NCBI GenBank assembly: GCA_964409865.1
Contig: CAYPGE010000002.1
Location: forward strand, 1-64,000
Length of the DNA stretch: 64,000 bases
Origin: Anammoximicrobium sp964409865
GTDB lineage: Bacteria > Planctomycetota > Planctomycetia > Pirellulales > Pirellulaceae
Direction of reading: 5' to 3'
Shown here: piece by piece, positions 9,201 through 17,021 of the stretch
How positions within the stretch are numbered: the first letter of the stretch is position 1
How the letters are laid out: every line of letters starts with the position of its first letter
Translations under genes and position numbers: made by a program
Notes under the pieces: model-generated
What the model saw: only the letters and a program-made list of their open reading frames with translations
Databases searched by the model: none
Told to the model about the DNA's origin: nothing

Positions 9201-10193
9201 AGCCTGCCGTGGCGAAAATTGGCAGAGACGGTGGTTCGCAGCGCGATTCACCAGCAGGAGCCGCAGGGCGAGAACGTCGCTTTGTGGCCTGACAGCATCA
9301 GCGCCATCGACGGCAAGAAGTCGGCCTGGATCTTTGGTCCGCACCAGATCCTGGACGCGGTCTTCAAGCTCTTGGGCCGCGATCAAGAGCCCACGACGAC
9401 GATCGTGGGACCGCCCGGCCGGCAGGTACACGTCAGCACGTTCGGCAAGATCGAAGGTGCGGCCCACCGCGGCCCCGTGATCTCGGTGGATGTGTCCTAT
9501 CCCCCAGGCGAACAAGGTGTGCTGTTGATTTCCAACGTCACTCGCCCGGATGCCGTCTTCCTGGACGGGCTCTCGCTGAAGGAACGAATTGACATCGAGC
9601 AAGGCGTCGAATCGTGCTGGCGTTACGACGCGGGCAACGCCTACCTGGCCGTGCGCGTGGCCAAGTCCGGCGCCGCCAAGGTCCGGGCCGACGGCGTGGT
9701 CTTCCGCTCGGTGCGGCGGCTGCCCTGGCTGGCCGAACGGATTGCCTTCGAGTTCGACGATGCCGCCGATGGCTGGCTGCCGGCCCACGACATCTCGGAG
9801 TTGTTTCCCAAAGATGGAGCGCTCTTTGGCCGCATCTCCGGCAGCGATCCGTACCTGGTGCGGCCGCTGTTGCGAGTCGCGGGCGACACCTGCCTCGCCA
9901 TCCGGCTGAACCTGCGCGTCACCGTCGGCTCGGGCGGCCAGCTGTACTGGACGACGGAGGCGTCGCCGGAGTTCGACGAGCAGAAGACGGTCCGCTTCCC
10001 GGTCATCCCCGACGGGCGATTTCACGAGTACCGGATCGACGTGGGACAGCACCCGGCCTGGAAAGGCCAGATCATCACCAGCCTGCGACTGGACCCCTGT
10101 GGCGGCGCCCGTGCCGGCGAGTTCAACATCGACTATCTCCGCGGGGACTACGTGCCGACCGTACCCAAGCAACGGAAGGAGAAGCAGCCTTGA
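6261..10193 (+). CDS. large secreted protein, CBM-like and alpha-hairpin domains, function unknown
   Basis: About 1310 aa from the ATG at 6261. The reading frame is open further upstream, but a clear signal peptide (CAAVCSCLLSASAAA) begins here. Directly after it comes a galactose-binding-like module (NGSFEELN, then SGKRSLRIVR and DDVSYVDR, about residues 22-200). Then follow CARDB/NEW3-like immunoglobulin modules with EDRDRPGEACLVRAKIEN, a central beta-rich region, a helical region that looks like an alpha-hairpin barrel as in many polysaccharide lyases (about residues 780-1080), and a C-terminal beta domain. Polysaccharide binding or degradation is inferred, and no catalytic motif is recognised. 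A 1244-codon antisense frame is a shadow of the strong codon bias. Confidence 0.65.
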   Translation: MLFSSICAAVCSCLLSASAAANPCTNGSFEELNPQGFPADWGPVGSRAEVSSDAHSGKRSLRIVRTTETKATESGLNRAFGSPTDKGGAMLKQRSGGIDFWYKAVSAQNAELCIYAIPMDADAVEKTGAARAKFAVPAHHIGDGQWHHARLKYDFTQKPKVRWVHFAARIVGTAGELLLDDVSYVDRVGALLRVGTIQLEEDRDRPGEACLVRAKIENAGDTEMTGIRVSIKLPAGLTATPAEAQIDRLAPDRATRAEWKVRGSRREACRFEVTARAGEVEGQAQLELRSGWMLRSFGPVAPVVAVGEPAVIECVLENTGQLIVANPVCEFTFAAETSRQTLPAIPPGRTAVLRAPFLTKEQLPRVKVGVTATADSVADKLTADSALTVGAAARLPAEVGRLSARVEKEFAVLENGVLRLVFRRQAFGFGPAELSVASGAGWKTVAWLPQLSRLLYRDKAGVRVEEVVYAEEPPQVTATDPAQLQFCSMHQDGDGNRWTVTASFELADWAKEVSTRYEVSCDKPAQLLAFDGPMLYALDRTEAVFPGLEWLVGDEVSSNALDIAEDHPDRIRYVVHPNMITIPAIGLTGPTATVGLSWDVHQRWDGKRDRPSAVFASPDRFQNQRSHLAGLFLPTVPEFVDRNQREAARPYGLKANQPLRLQATVMADAAARSPIAVMERWLRAQGLPEPAPLPRGSYEREIEFWMQAYLQSLWLPESKQWWTTKGNAVLSATGRPRSYIADLMAGALIIRDEELRRRCRARAEEVRALVGGEPRLDAQRFPNRADLAFANPAAAAGLLAQLGADGGWRFDADQQHDSGPFVGMDYYELGPDDALELGTCARKAYEVLRYARIAGDQEAYQRMQDTLALMERFQVPRAAQVWEIPVHTPDVLAAADAVDAFVEAYRFAGDRRWLDNAVVWAKRGLPFIYWWSDPEKPYLLGASIPVFGATWYRGSWFGRPVQWNGLRYAVALLRLSEHDNSLPWRKLAETVVRSAIHQQEPQGENVALWPDSISAIDGKKSAWIFGPHQILDAVFKLLGRDQEPTTTIVGPPGRQVHVSTFGKIEGAAHRGPVISVDVSYPPGEQGVLLISNVTRPDAVFLDGLSLKERIDIEQGVESCWRYDAGNAYLAVRVAKSGAAKVRADGVVFRSVRRLPWLAERIAFEFDDAADGWLPAHDISELFPKDGALFGRISGSDPYLVRPLLRVAGDTCLAIRLNLRVTVGSGGQLYWTTEASPEFDEQKTVRFPVIPDGRFHEYRIDVGQHPAWKGQIITSLRLDPCGGARAGEFNIDYLRGDYVPTVPKQRKEKQP

Positions 10194-10259
10194 GACAGCC
10201 TGCGGCCGCCGTTTAGCAGCAAGCCGTAGGCGCCGGCGTCCTACCTCCCGACCGCGTCT

Positions 10260-10511
10260 CTAGAACCGCCACACGTCCAGCACACGGACGATGCGGTCGT
10301 CTTCCGCAATTTCGTAGGTCACACCCAACGGTGGAATCAGCAGAATGCGTTGGCCGCGCGAGCGGGATTCCCCTTCATTTCCGGGGTTCGCCGCTAAACG
10401 CTTTTCGATTTCGTTGGCCGCCCCGGACACTGAGTAACGCTGCCCAGCGCCCATCCACAGTCGGGCAAGCTCGTGTTCGGCGGCCAGTACCCAGAGGACC
10501 GTGTACTTCAT
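10260..10511 (-). CDS. RelE/ParE-like toxin
   Basis: An 83-aa protein resembling RelE/ParE toxins: an N-terminal strand and helix (YTVLWVLAAEHELARLW), a second helix containing AANEIEKRLA, and C-terminal strands ending in a basic VRVLDVWRF. The ATG overlaps the stop of the upstream partner by four bases (ATGA), the usual translational coupling of toxin-antitoxin genes. Family role: mRNA cleavage at the ribosome or gyrase poisoning. The sequence does not tell which. Confidence 0.6.
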   Translation of the reverse strand: MKYTVLWVLAAEHELARLWMGAGQRYSVSGAANEIEKRLAANPGNEGESRSRGQRILLIPPLGVTYEIAEDDRIVRVLDVWRF

Positions 10512-10744
10512 GACCTAGATTCCAAATCCCTTAGAATGTCGGCCAACCGCCGTCCCCCCCCCTCTCGACTCCGCCGAGCGAGTTCTTCGAGGCTGTTGGG
10601 AGAAACGACCCCTTCGTACATTGCGGGTTCAATGGCCGGCGTGAAGTAACCCAACACGTCCCCGGATTCACTGCAGATTTCCAGCGGTTCCCGCAAGTCA
10701 CGTAGTCTCGCCTTTGTCGCCTGATCGATCACGAAACGTGTCAT
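10508..10744 (-). CDS. putative antitoxin of the RelE/ParE-like pair
   Basis: A 78-aa protein directly upstream of, and overlapping, the toxin-like gene. The N-terminus (MTRFVIDQATKARLRDLREPLEICSE) followed by DVLGYFTPA is a type seen next to RelE-like genes. The C-terminal helix with EELARRSREGGGRRLADIL is the likely toxin-binding segment. A strong ribosome binding site (AAAGGAGCAAGCGT) precedes the ATG. No classical DNA-binding fold is recognised, so autoregulation is uncertain. The assignment comes from gene order, size and overlap. Confidence 0.55.
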   Translation of the reverse strand: MTRFVIDQATKARLRDLREPLEICSESGDVLGYFTPAIEPAMYEGVVSPNSLEELARRSREGGGRRLADILRDLESRS

Positions 10745-10764
10745 ACGCTTGCTCCTTTGACATC

Positions 10765-10770
10765 ATTATA
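10765..10770 (-). promoter_or_regulatory. possible -10 box of the toxin-antitoxin operon
   Basis: A perfect TATAAT on the minus strand, 20 bp upstream of the putative antitoxin ATG and just before its ribosome binding site. No good -35 element lies 16-18 bp further upstream, so the leader would be very short and the assignment is tentative. Confidence 0.3.
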
Positions 10771-10948
10771 CGCCGATCAAACCGCCAAGTGGCAGTCCGC
10801 GGCCTCTTGGCGACGAAGAATTTTGCCGGGTCGTACACGTTTGGCGAGGGAGGCAGCGCCAGCTGTCGTGGCGGACAAAAGTAGGTGGGGACGGAGTCCC
10901 AACGTACGAAGACGCGAGCATGCAGTGCGGATCCTACAGACGGAGGTG

Positions 10949-11188
10949 CTACTCGGCGGAAACCGACGCGCTTTCCTGACCGACGATGCTCAGCGCCTCC
11001 CGCAACTGGGAGAAGCCGCCGGTGAGGTCCACCAGCTTGTGGACGCGTCCTACGGCCTCCAGCGCTTTCTGGACGTCGCCGTGTTCGCGAATGAATTCCT
11101 GCAAGTTCCTGACGGTCACGATCGCCTCGACCAACTGTTTCGAGCTGTCATCGGACTGAGGCTTTGCGGCGGGGGCTTTCTTGGCCAT
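10949..11188 (-). CDS. small conserved-type protein, function unknown (paralogue at 16.8 kb)
   Basis: A 79-aa hydrophilic protein starting at the ATG at 11188, which has AAGGAA at good spacing. A longer frame from 11260 lacks such a site. It has a Lys/Ala/Pro-rich N-terminus (MAKKAPAAKP) followed by predicted amphipathic helices. The C-terminal half HKLVDLTGGFSQLREALSIVG resembles the product of the degenerate frame at 16833-17006 (KNLVGELGGVKEARTALSAL). No family was recognised. Confidence 0.55.
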   Translation of the reverse strand: MAKKAPAAKPQSDDSSKQLVEAIVTVRNLQEFIREHGDVQKALEAVGRVHKLVDLTGGFSQLREALSIVGQESASVSAE

Positions 11189-11320
11189 GACGGGGTTCCT
11201 TGAGTGTCTTAAAACATGTTGTTGAAACGCATTACGAGTCACTTTGCACCAGAATAGCACAGCGAAAAACGGTTATCAAGAAAGGCTCTTCCACCGGCGC
11301 GTCAAATCCTTCCCGTTCCT

Positions 11321-11410
11321 GGCGAACGGTTGGGCGTCAGCCCACCGGTTTTCCCAAGGCCAGCCTGCTGGAATCAAAGAAACCGGTGGGCTGACGCCTC
11401 ACCGTTCGCC
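11321..11410. repeat. inverted-repeat element, family 2 (copy A)
   Basis: Arms 11321-11350 and 11381-11410 are reverse complements at 28 of 30 positions (starting GGCGAACGGT and ending CCACCGGTT), separated by 30 bp. The element lies just downstream of asnS (minus strand), so it is transcribed as a hairpin at the 3' end of that gene. A diverged second copy lies at 43488-43578. Confidence 0.8.
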
Positions 11411-11427
11411 GAGGTCAGACCCTGGCA

Positions 11428-12819
11428 CTAGAACTCCGCGTTCCCCGGCGTCCGCGGAAAGGGAATGACGTCCCGGATGTTGGCCATGCCCGTGACGAAC
11501 TGCAGGACGCGTTCCAAGCCCAAACCGAACCCGGCGTGCGGCACCGTCCCGAACCGCCGCAGGTCCAAGTACCACCAGTAGTCGTCTGGGTTCAGGCCCT
11601 GCTCGGCCATCCGCTGCTGGAGCACGTCCAGGCGTTCCTCGCGCTGGCTGCCGCCGATGATTTCGCCGACCTGGGGCGCCAGCACGTCCATCGCCCGCAC
11701 GGTGCGGCCATCGTCGTTCACGCGCATGTAGAACGGTTTGATGGTGCGGGGATAGTCGTACACAATGACCGGCCCCTGAAAATGCTGCTCCGTCAGGTAG
11801 CGTTCGTGCTCGGACTGCAGATCCGCGCCCCAGGCGATCGGAAACTCGAAGGGCTGGCCGCTCTGTTCCAACAACGCCACGGCCTCGGTGTACGGGAGCC
11901 GCACGAACCGGCTGGAGACGATCTTCTCGATGGTCGCCATCACCGTCGTATCGATGTGCTCGTTGAAGAACTGCACGTCCTCGGCACACTGCTGCAGCAC
12001 GTCGCCGCACAGACGCTTCAAGAATTGTTCGGCCAGGTCCATGTTGTCGGTCAACTCGAAGAAAGCCATCTCCGGCTCGACCATCCAGAACTCGGCCAGG
12101 TGCCGTGAAGTATTCGAGTTTTCCGCGCGGAACGTCGGGCCGAAGGTGTACACTTTGCCCATCGCCGTGGCATAGATTTCCGCCTCCAACTGGCCGCTGA
12201 CCGTCAGGTACGCTCGTTTGGCGAAGAAGTCCGCCGCGTAGTCCACGCCGCGGTCGTTCCGAGGCGGGTTGTCCAGATCCAACGTCGTCACCTGGAACAT
12301 CTCGCCGGCGCCTTCGCAATCGCTGGCGGTGATGATCGGCGTGTGGAGGTACAGAAAACCTTCTTCCTGGAAAAAGTTGTGGATCGACCGGCACAGGCAG
12401 TTCCGCACCCGGGCCACGGCGCCGAAGGTGTTGGTGCGGGGCCGGAGATGGGCCCACTCGCGCAGTTTCTCGAACGAATGCCGTTTCTTCTGCAGCGGGT
12501 AGGATTCGGGATCCGCCCAGCCGTGAACCACGACTCGCGTGGCCAGCAACTCCGTCGCCTGGCCTTTGCCCCCGGAGGCTTTGATCTCGCCCTCCACCGT
12601 GACGCTGCATCCGGGACCCAGCCGCTTGATCTCCGATTCGTAGTTAGGCAGGCTGCGATCAGCGATGACCTGCAGGTTTGCCAAGCACGAGCCATCGTTC
12701 ACTTCGAGGAAACTGAAGCTCCCTTTCGAATCACGGCGGGTACGAATCCAACCCTGGACACGCGCTCGTCGGCCAATGGCTTCGGCCAAGCGTGCCGACG
12801 ATACCCGAACTGTCTTCAT
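11428..12819 (-). CDS. asnS: asparaginyl-tRNA synthetase
   Basis: A 463-aa class IIb aminoacyl-tRNA synthetase that charges tRNA-Asn. The start is the ATG at 12819, preceded by GGGAAGG; the longer frame upstream is non-coding. The N-terminal OB-fold anticodon-binding domain (about 1-110) contains VQGWIRTRRDSKGSFSFLEVN. Motif 2 is seen at FRAENSNTSRHLAEFWMVEPE. Motif 3 is GFGLGLERVLQFVTGM, followed by the class-typical C-terminus NIRDVIPFPRTPGNAEF. The length matches bacterial AsnS. It appears monocistronic and is followed by an inverted-repeat element. Confidence 0.96.
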   Translation of the reverse strand: MKTVRVSSARLAEAIGRRARVQGWIRTRRDSKGSFSFLEVNDGSCLANLQVIADRSLPNYESEIKRLGPGCSVTVEGEIKASGGKGQATELLATRVVVHGWADPESYPLQKKRHSFEKLREWAHLRPRTNTFGAVARVRNCLCRSIHNFFQEEGFLYLHTPIITASDCEGAGEMFQVTTLDLDNPPRNDRGVDYAADFFAKRAYLTVSGQLEAEIYATAMGKVYTFGPTFRAENSNTSRHLAEFWMVEPEMAFFELTDNMDLAEQFLKRLCGDVLQQCAEDVQFFNEHIDTTVMATIEKIVSSRFVRLPYTEAVALLEQSGQPFEFPIAWGADLQSEHERYLTEQHFQGPVIVYDYPRTIKPFYMRVNDDGRTVRAMDVLAPQVGEIIGGSQREERLDVLQQRMAEQGLNPDDYWWYLDLRRFGTVPHAGFGLGLERVLQFVTGMANIRDVIPFPRTPGNAEF

Positions 12820-13049
12820 CGTGACCTTCCCTTCTGTCGTCACTGCGGAATGTCTGCCGTTTCGAAGAACGAAACTAGTGCAGCAATCGACCTCCCTCAA
12901 CCACGAAGCAAACGTCTGCCCACCATGGGCAGACCGACTTGCTTGATCGAACACCTGCGGCCCATCGGCCGCGGTCTTGTCCGCTAGCAGTATATCACTC
13001 GACACCGACTCCGCTAGTTGGCCTTTCCGCGTGTTTCGGCGCCGGGATC

Positions 13050-13640
13050 CCGTGGCTCACCGGCGGCACGACCGTGGGCAGCGCCGGCGATTCGTTGATC
13101 ACGTACGACGAGTCCTTCACGAGCGGCGGCCCCGGCTTCCGGCCGTTGAACCTGGCCAACGAATACTACAACGAGACCTACGCGGCCGCTGGGAACATCA
13201 ACGCGACCAACGCGACAAATCAGAATTCCCGGATCAACTTCACGGCCAACAACGCCGACGCGACCCTCACCGCGCCGACCACGGTCCGCGGCCTGGTGAT
13301 CAACAATACGGGCGGCTCCAGCAGCGACGTCATCCTGGGCGGAAACCTGCTCACGGTCGAAAGCGGGATCATCTTGAACGCGGGCAACCAAGACAACCAG
13401 ATCAACGCGGGCACAGGCAGTGCCCTCACCGCCGGCCCCAACGCGGCCACCGGGTACGATCTCCGCATCCACGGCGCCCGGACGTTCTATGTCGACGCGC
13501 CGACCGCAGACAACGCGAGCCACGCGGTCTCGGTCCTCACCGATGGAACGGTCTTTCTCCGCGGTGTGTCGACGTACAGCGGCGGGACGACGGTACAGCG
13601 CGACGTTCTGACGACCAACGACATCCGGATCGACAACGAC
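13050..13640 (+). pseudogene. fragment of a secreted autotransporter-associated beta-strand repeat protein
   Basis: An open plus-strand stretch encodes an Asn/Thr/Gly-rich surface-protein segment (LRIHGARTFYVDAP, then VFLRGVSTYSGGTTV). The last string is the diagnostic core of the autotransporter-associated beta-strand repeat. There is no signal peptide or credible start: the only upstream ATG (12939) would encode a Pro-rich leader antisense to the asnS upstream region. The frame loses protein character after about 13640, where GWGWAVIGDRV leads into unrelated sequence. It is probably an internal piece of a once much larger protein. Composition differs from neighbouring genes by its high Asn and Thr content. 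Confidence 0.6.
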
Positions 13641-13664
13641 GCGGCGGGATGGGGGTGGGCGGTG

Positions 13665-14044
13665 ATCGGTGATCGAGTCGCCTGGGGCCAGCGGCACCCT
13701 CGCGAGGTTGCGACAGAAATGCGAGCCCATTCCCGCGCGGTCAATCGTCGACGGTGGAAGTTCAAGGCTGCTGTCGAGAAATAACGGCGATGAGGGTGCG
13801 TTAGCACCGTTCGAGGAATGAGTGTCACATTGCCGCGGTTTGCTCCATTGTAGGCGTGTCGCTCCGCGACAGGGTTCCGCTCGCGGAGCGAGCGGTCTAC
13901 GATTACCCGATTCGGCTCTGGACACGAGGCGGCTTGCGAGCTAAACAGGAGATTCGTGGCGAACGAAATCCTGCCTGACGGAACGTTCATGCTCTGGCGA
14001 AACAGCGTGTGTCGCTCCTAATTCACCCTCGAGAGGAACCAAGT
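13665..14044. other. 380-bp intergenic region with a small palindrome
   Basis: No gene seen. It contains an inverted repeat, CGCTCCGCGA at 13860-13869 against TCGCGGAGCG at 13881-13890, similar in style to the other extragenic palindromes. It precedes the oxidoreductase gene starting at 14045. Confidence 0.5.
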
Positions 14045-15265
14045 ATGGGCAACTGCAGCACCCCCACACGTCGCGAGTTTCTGAAAACGGCCGGAGCGGC
14101 GATCGCCGTGCCCTACGTCATCACTTCCTCCGCCCTGGGCGCGGACGATGTCCCGCCGGCCGGCGATCGGATCGTGATGGGCGGCATCGGCATCGGCAAC
14201 ATGGGACGCGGCGACCAGGGCGCGTTTCTGAACCGGCCGGATGTCCAGTACGTCGCCGTCTGCGATGTGCGACAGGAGGTCCGGGACAAGGCCAAAGCCA
14301 AGGTGGACGACCATTACAAGAACACCGACTGCCGGGCCTACAACGACTTCCGCGAGTTGCTGGCGCGCACGGACATCGACGCGGTCCACGTCGCCACGCC
14401 CGATCACTGGCATGCGATCCAGGTGATCGAAGCCTGCCGCAACGGAAAGGACGTCTACTGCCAGAAACCCGAGACGCGAACCCTGCGCGAAGGTCCGCTG
14501 ATGGTCGAGGCCGCTCGCCGCTACTGCCGCGTGGTCTCCGGCGGCAGCCAGCGTGTGTTGGGAGACTACCGGAAAACGGTCGATCCGTGTTGGGGAGGCG
14601 AGTTGGGCAAGATCAAGGCGATCAACGTCAACGTGGGGCCGCTCTCGCAGCCGTGCAATCTGCCGGCAGAAGACGTCCCTCCCGGTATGGACTGGGACAT
14701 GTGGCTCGGCCCAGCCCCCTGGGCGCCGTACAACAAGGGCCGCTGTGACGGGAACTTCGGGACGCGTGGCAACAGCTGGCGATCCTACATCGACTACTCG
14801 GGCGGCGGCATGACCGATTGGGGCGCGCACCATTTCGGCGGCGCGACGTTCGCCGTAGACGTCCGGGAATTGCAGCCCGAGGAGGTCATCTACCACGACG
14901 AAGACGGCAAGGAGTATTTGACGTACCGGTACCCCAACGGGGTGCTGATCCACCACAACCGTCCGGGCTGGGGCAACCTGCAGGTCGAAGGCACGCCGGA
15001 CGAGAGGGTGCCGGCCAAACCCGTGCCGGCCTACAAGGGCACCGGCGGAATCTACGGCGATTTCATCGCATGCGTCAAGACCCGCGAGCGGCCGTTCCGC
15101 GACATCGAGTTGGCGGTGAACACGGTGATCTTGAGCCACCTGGGCATCGTGACGTACACGCTGCAACGATCCCTGAAATGGGACGCGGCCAAGCAGCAGT
15201 TCCCCGGCGACGAGGAAGCCAATCGCTTCCTCGATCGTGCCCGCCGCGAGCCGTGGCAGCTGTGA
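14045..15265 (+). CDS. Tat-exported Gfo/Idh/MocA-family oxidoreductase (QKP variant)
   Basis: A 406-aa NAD(P)-dependent sugar-type oxidoreductase. The start ATG follows GAGAGGAA. A Tat signal is seen (TRREFLKTAGAA, Arg 9-10). The Rossmann motif GGIGIGNMGRG is at 46-56. PDHWHA at about 119-124 is typical of planctomycete members. The usual EKP motif, whose Lys is catalytic, reads QKP here (Gln140-Lys141-Pro142), so Lys is kept but Glu is lost. The C-terminal alpha/beta substrate domain contains WGAHHFGGA. It is paired with a second family member 152 bp downstream. The substrate cannot be read from the sequence. Confidence 0.9.
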   Translation: MGNCSTPTRREFLKTAGAAIAVPYVITSSALGADDVPPAGDRIVMGGIGIGNMGRGDQGAFLNRPDVQYVAVCDVRQEVRDKAKAKVDDHYKNTDCRAYNDFRELLARTDIDAVHVATPDHWHAIQVIEACRNGKDVYCQKPETRTLREGPLMVEAARRYCRVVSGGSQRVLGDYRKTVDPCWGGELGKIKAINVNVGPLSQPCNLPAEDVPPGMDWDMWLGPAPWAPYNKGRCDGNFGTRGNSWRSYIDYSGGGMTDWGAHHFGGATFAVDVRELQPEEVIYHDEDGKEYLTYRYPNGVLIHHNRPGWGNLQVEGTPDERVPAKPVPAYKGTGGIYGDFIACVKTRERPFRDIELAVNTVILSHLGIVTYTLQRSLKWDAAKQQFPGDEEANRFLDRARREPWQL

Positions 15266-15343
15266 GCCGCCCACGTAGGATGGGTCTCCGACGCGTCCAG
15301 CAGGATTTGAGCCGCTCACGTCGGATGGCTTTCCAAGCCGTCC
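15263..15343. repeat. two 36-bp imperfect direct repeats, family 3
   Basis: Unit 1 (15263-15298) and unit 2 (15308-15343) match at 29 of 36 positions. The first three bases of unit 1 are the TGA stop of the upstream oxidoreductase gene. The second half of the unit (GGATGGCTTTCCAAGCCGTCC) resembles one arm of the element at 22431-22553. Confidence 0.7.
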
Positions 15344-15417
15344 GTGTTGCCCGGGCGCAAGGATTGCGTATGATGGAACGCTGCCTGGTACGTCTGTCCT
15401 TGCCAAGGAGAATCCCC

Positions 15418-16686
15418 ATGGTCGCCAAGAAATGCAACTTGAGCCGGCGCCGCTTCCTGAGCGGCACGGCCTGCGGACTGGTCGCCCCTTATTTCATCAG
15501 CAGCCGCGCCCTGGGCGCCGCCGGGCAACCGCCGCCCAGCGATCGCGTGGTCGCGGCCCTGATCGGCTGCGGCGGGCGCGGGATGGGCTTGTTGAACATT
15601 CGCAACGACCCGCGCTGTACGATCGCCGCGGTGTGCGACGTGGACCAGGACAGGACCGCTGCGGCCAAGAAGACCGTCGGGGCCTGCGACGCCTACCAGG
15701 ATTTTCGTCCGATCCTGGACCGGCAGGACATCGATGCCGTGCTGATCGGCGCGCCCGACCACTGGCACGCCGCCATGACCGTGATGAGTTGCCAGGCCGG
15801 CAAAGACGTCTACTGCGAAAAGCCGCTGTGCCGCACGATCGAGGAGGGCCGGAAGATGGTCGAGGCCGCCCGCCGCTACGACCGCGTCGTCCAGATGGGC
15901 ACGCAGTACCGGTCCATCGCCCGTACGCGTCAGGCCTGCGAGTGGATCCGCAACGGCCGGCTCGGCAACGTACACACCGTGCGGCTCTCGCATCCCTCCA
16001 ACCCTACCTATCCGAGCGAACCTCCAAGCCAGCCGCCGCCGAACCTGGATTGGGACTTATGGCTGGGACCAGCGCCCTGGGCCGCCTACCATCCGAAACG
16101 CTGCCACTTTACGTTTCGCTATTTCATGGACTACGGCAGCGGCGCCGTCACCGACAATGGCGTACACATGTTCAGCGTCGTGTCCTGGGCCATGGGCGCC
16201 GACGCCACGGGACCCGTGAAGATCGAAGCCACGGGACGGGAGGCCCCGGACAACTTGTACGACGTGCCCGTCGACCTCCGCGTGCGGTACGAATTCGACG
16301 ATCCGAAGTTCGAGATGATTTGGGACCAGCCGGGCAACGGCAAATTGGACCTGGATTTCATCGGCAGTCAGGCAACGCTGAACGGCTTCTGGGAATTCAA
16401 AGTCACGCAGGGCGAAGCGGACCTGTCGCCGACTCGTCCCGACGAAATCCAGTTGGAACGGAGCGACGATCATTTCCGCAACTGGCTCGACTGCATCGCC
16501 TCGCGCCGGCGGCCGGTGATGGACGTCGAGACCGGCCACCGGGCGACCTGCTGGAGCCACCTGGGAAACATCGCGTACCGTCTCCGCCGTGCGCTGCAGT
16601 GGGACCCCGTGGCCGAGCAATTCCCCGGCGACAACGAGGCCAACCGCCTGCTGCACGTCAGCTACCGCGAACCGTGGCGGCTATAG
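15418..16686 (+). CDS. Tat-exported Gfo/Idh/MocA-family oxidoreductase
   Basis: A 422-aa paralogue of the upstream gene. The ATG at 15418 follows CCAAGGAGAATCCCC; the much longer open frame upstream is a shadow of the first oxidoreductase gene. A Tat signal is present (SRRRFLSGTACG). The nucleotide-binding motif is IGCGGRGMG at about 49-57. PDHWHA (113-118) and the canonical EKP (134-136) are intact, unlike the upstream copy. Further conserved pieces are LDWDLWLGPAPW and TDNGVHM. Known family role: NAD(P)-linked oxidation or reduction of sugars and polyols, here in the periplasm. Tandem pairing suggests related substrates, which is inference. Confidence 0.92.
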   Translation: MVAKKCNLSRRRFLSGTACGLVAPYFISSRALGAAGQPPPSDRVVAALIGCGGRGMGLLNIRNDPRCTIAAVCDVDQDRTAAAKKTVGACDAYQDFRPILDRQDIDAVLIGAPDHWHAAMTVMSCQAGKDVYCEKPLCRTIEEGRKMVEAARRYDRVVQMGTQYRSIARTRQACEWIRNGRLGNVHTVRLSHPSNPTYPSEPPSQPPPNLDWDLWLGPAPWAAYHPKRCHFTFRYFMDYGSGAVTDNGVHMFSVVSWAMGADATGPVKIEATGREAPDNLYDVPVDLRVRYEFDDPKFEMIWDQPGNGKLDLDFIGSQATLNGFWEFKVTQGEADLSPTRPDEIQLERSDDHFRNWLDCIASRRRPVMDVETGHRATCWSHLGNIAYRLRRALQWDPVAEQFPGDNEANRLLHVSYREPWRL

Positions 16687-16832
16687 GCGCCAACGGGTGT
16701 CACGCATTCTCACTGCGATGTCGCTGCTGATCGACATCCTGCCGAAAGTGCCCTCCCTTCCCTGAGCCTCCGTGACTTGCCTCGGATCACCATCCCAGCG
16801 CCCGCCGGTTGATTTTGTTCTTGGCGCTGTCG

Positions 16833-17006
16833 TCAGTCCAGCAGTTGGGCCAAGGCGCTGAGGGCGGTCCTGGCTTCCTTGACGCCGCCCAACTCCCCCA
16901 CCAGGTTCTTCGCCTTGACCAGCAGGCCGACCGATACGGCGTCCTTGGAAAGGTCGGGAGCGGCTTCCGGCGCGGCGGCGGGGGCGGCTTTCTTCCCCTT
17001 CTCCAA
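16833..17006 (-). pseudogene. decayed paralogue of the small protein at 10949-11188
   Basis: A 57-codon minus-strand frame with clear protein character: a Lys/Ala/Pro-rich head (EKGKKAAPAAAPEAAPDL) and the tail KNLVGELGGVKEARTALSAL, matching the style and part of the sequence of the small protein at 11.1 kb. It has no ATG or GTG. The frame is closed by a TAG a few codons upstream, and the first possible start is the TTG at 17006. It lies just downstream of the sialidase gene on the same strand. Either a TTG-started small gene or a 5'-truncated remnant is possible. The 335-bp gap around it contains nothing else recognisable. Confidence 0.45.
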
Positions 17007-17021
17007 GACTTCATCCGCCGG

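Noticed and set aside
6438..10172. 1244-codon open frame on the minus strand
   Set aside because: It is exactly antisense to the signal-peptide-bearing 1310-aa gene, is rich in Arg/Gly/Pro/Gln without domain character, and arises from the strong third-position GC bias.
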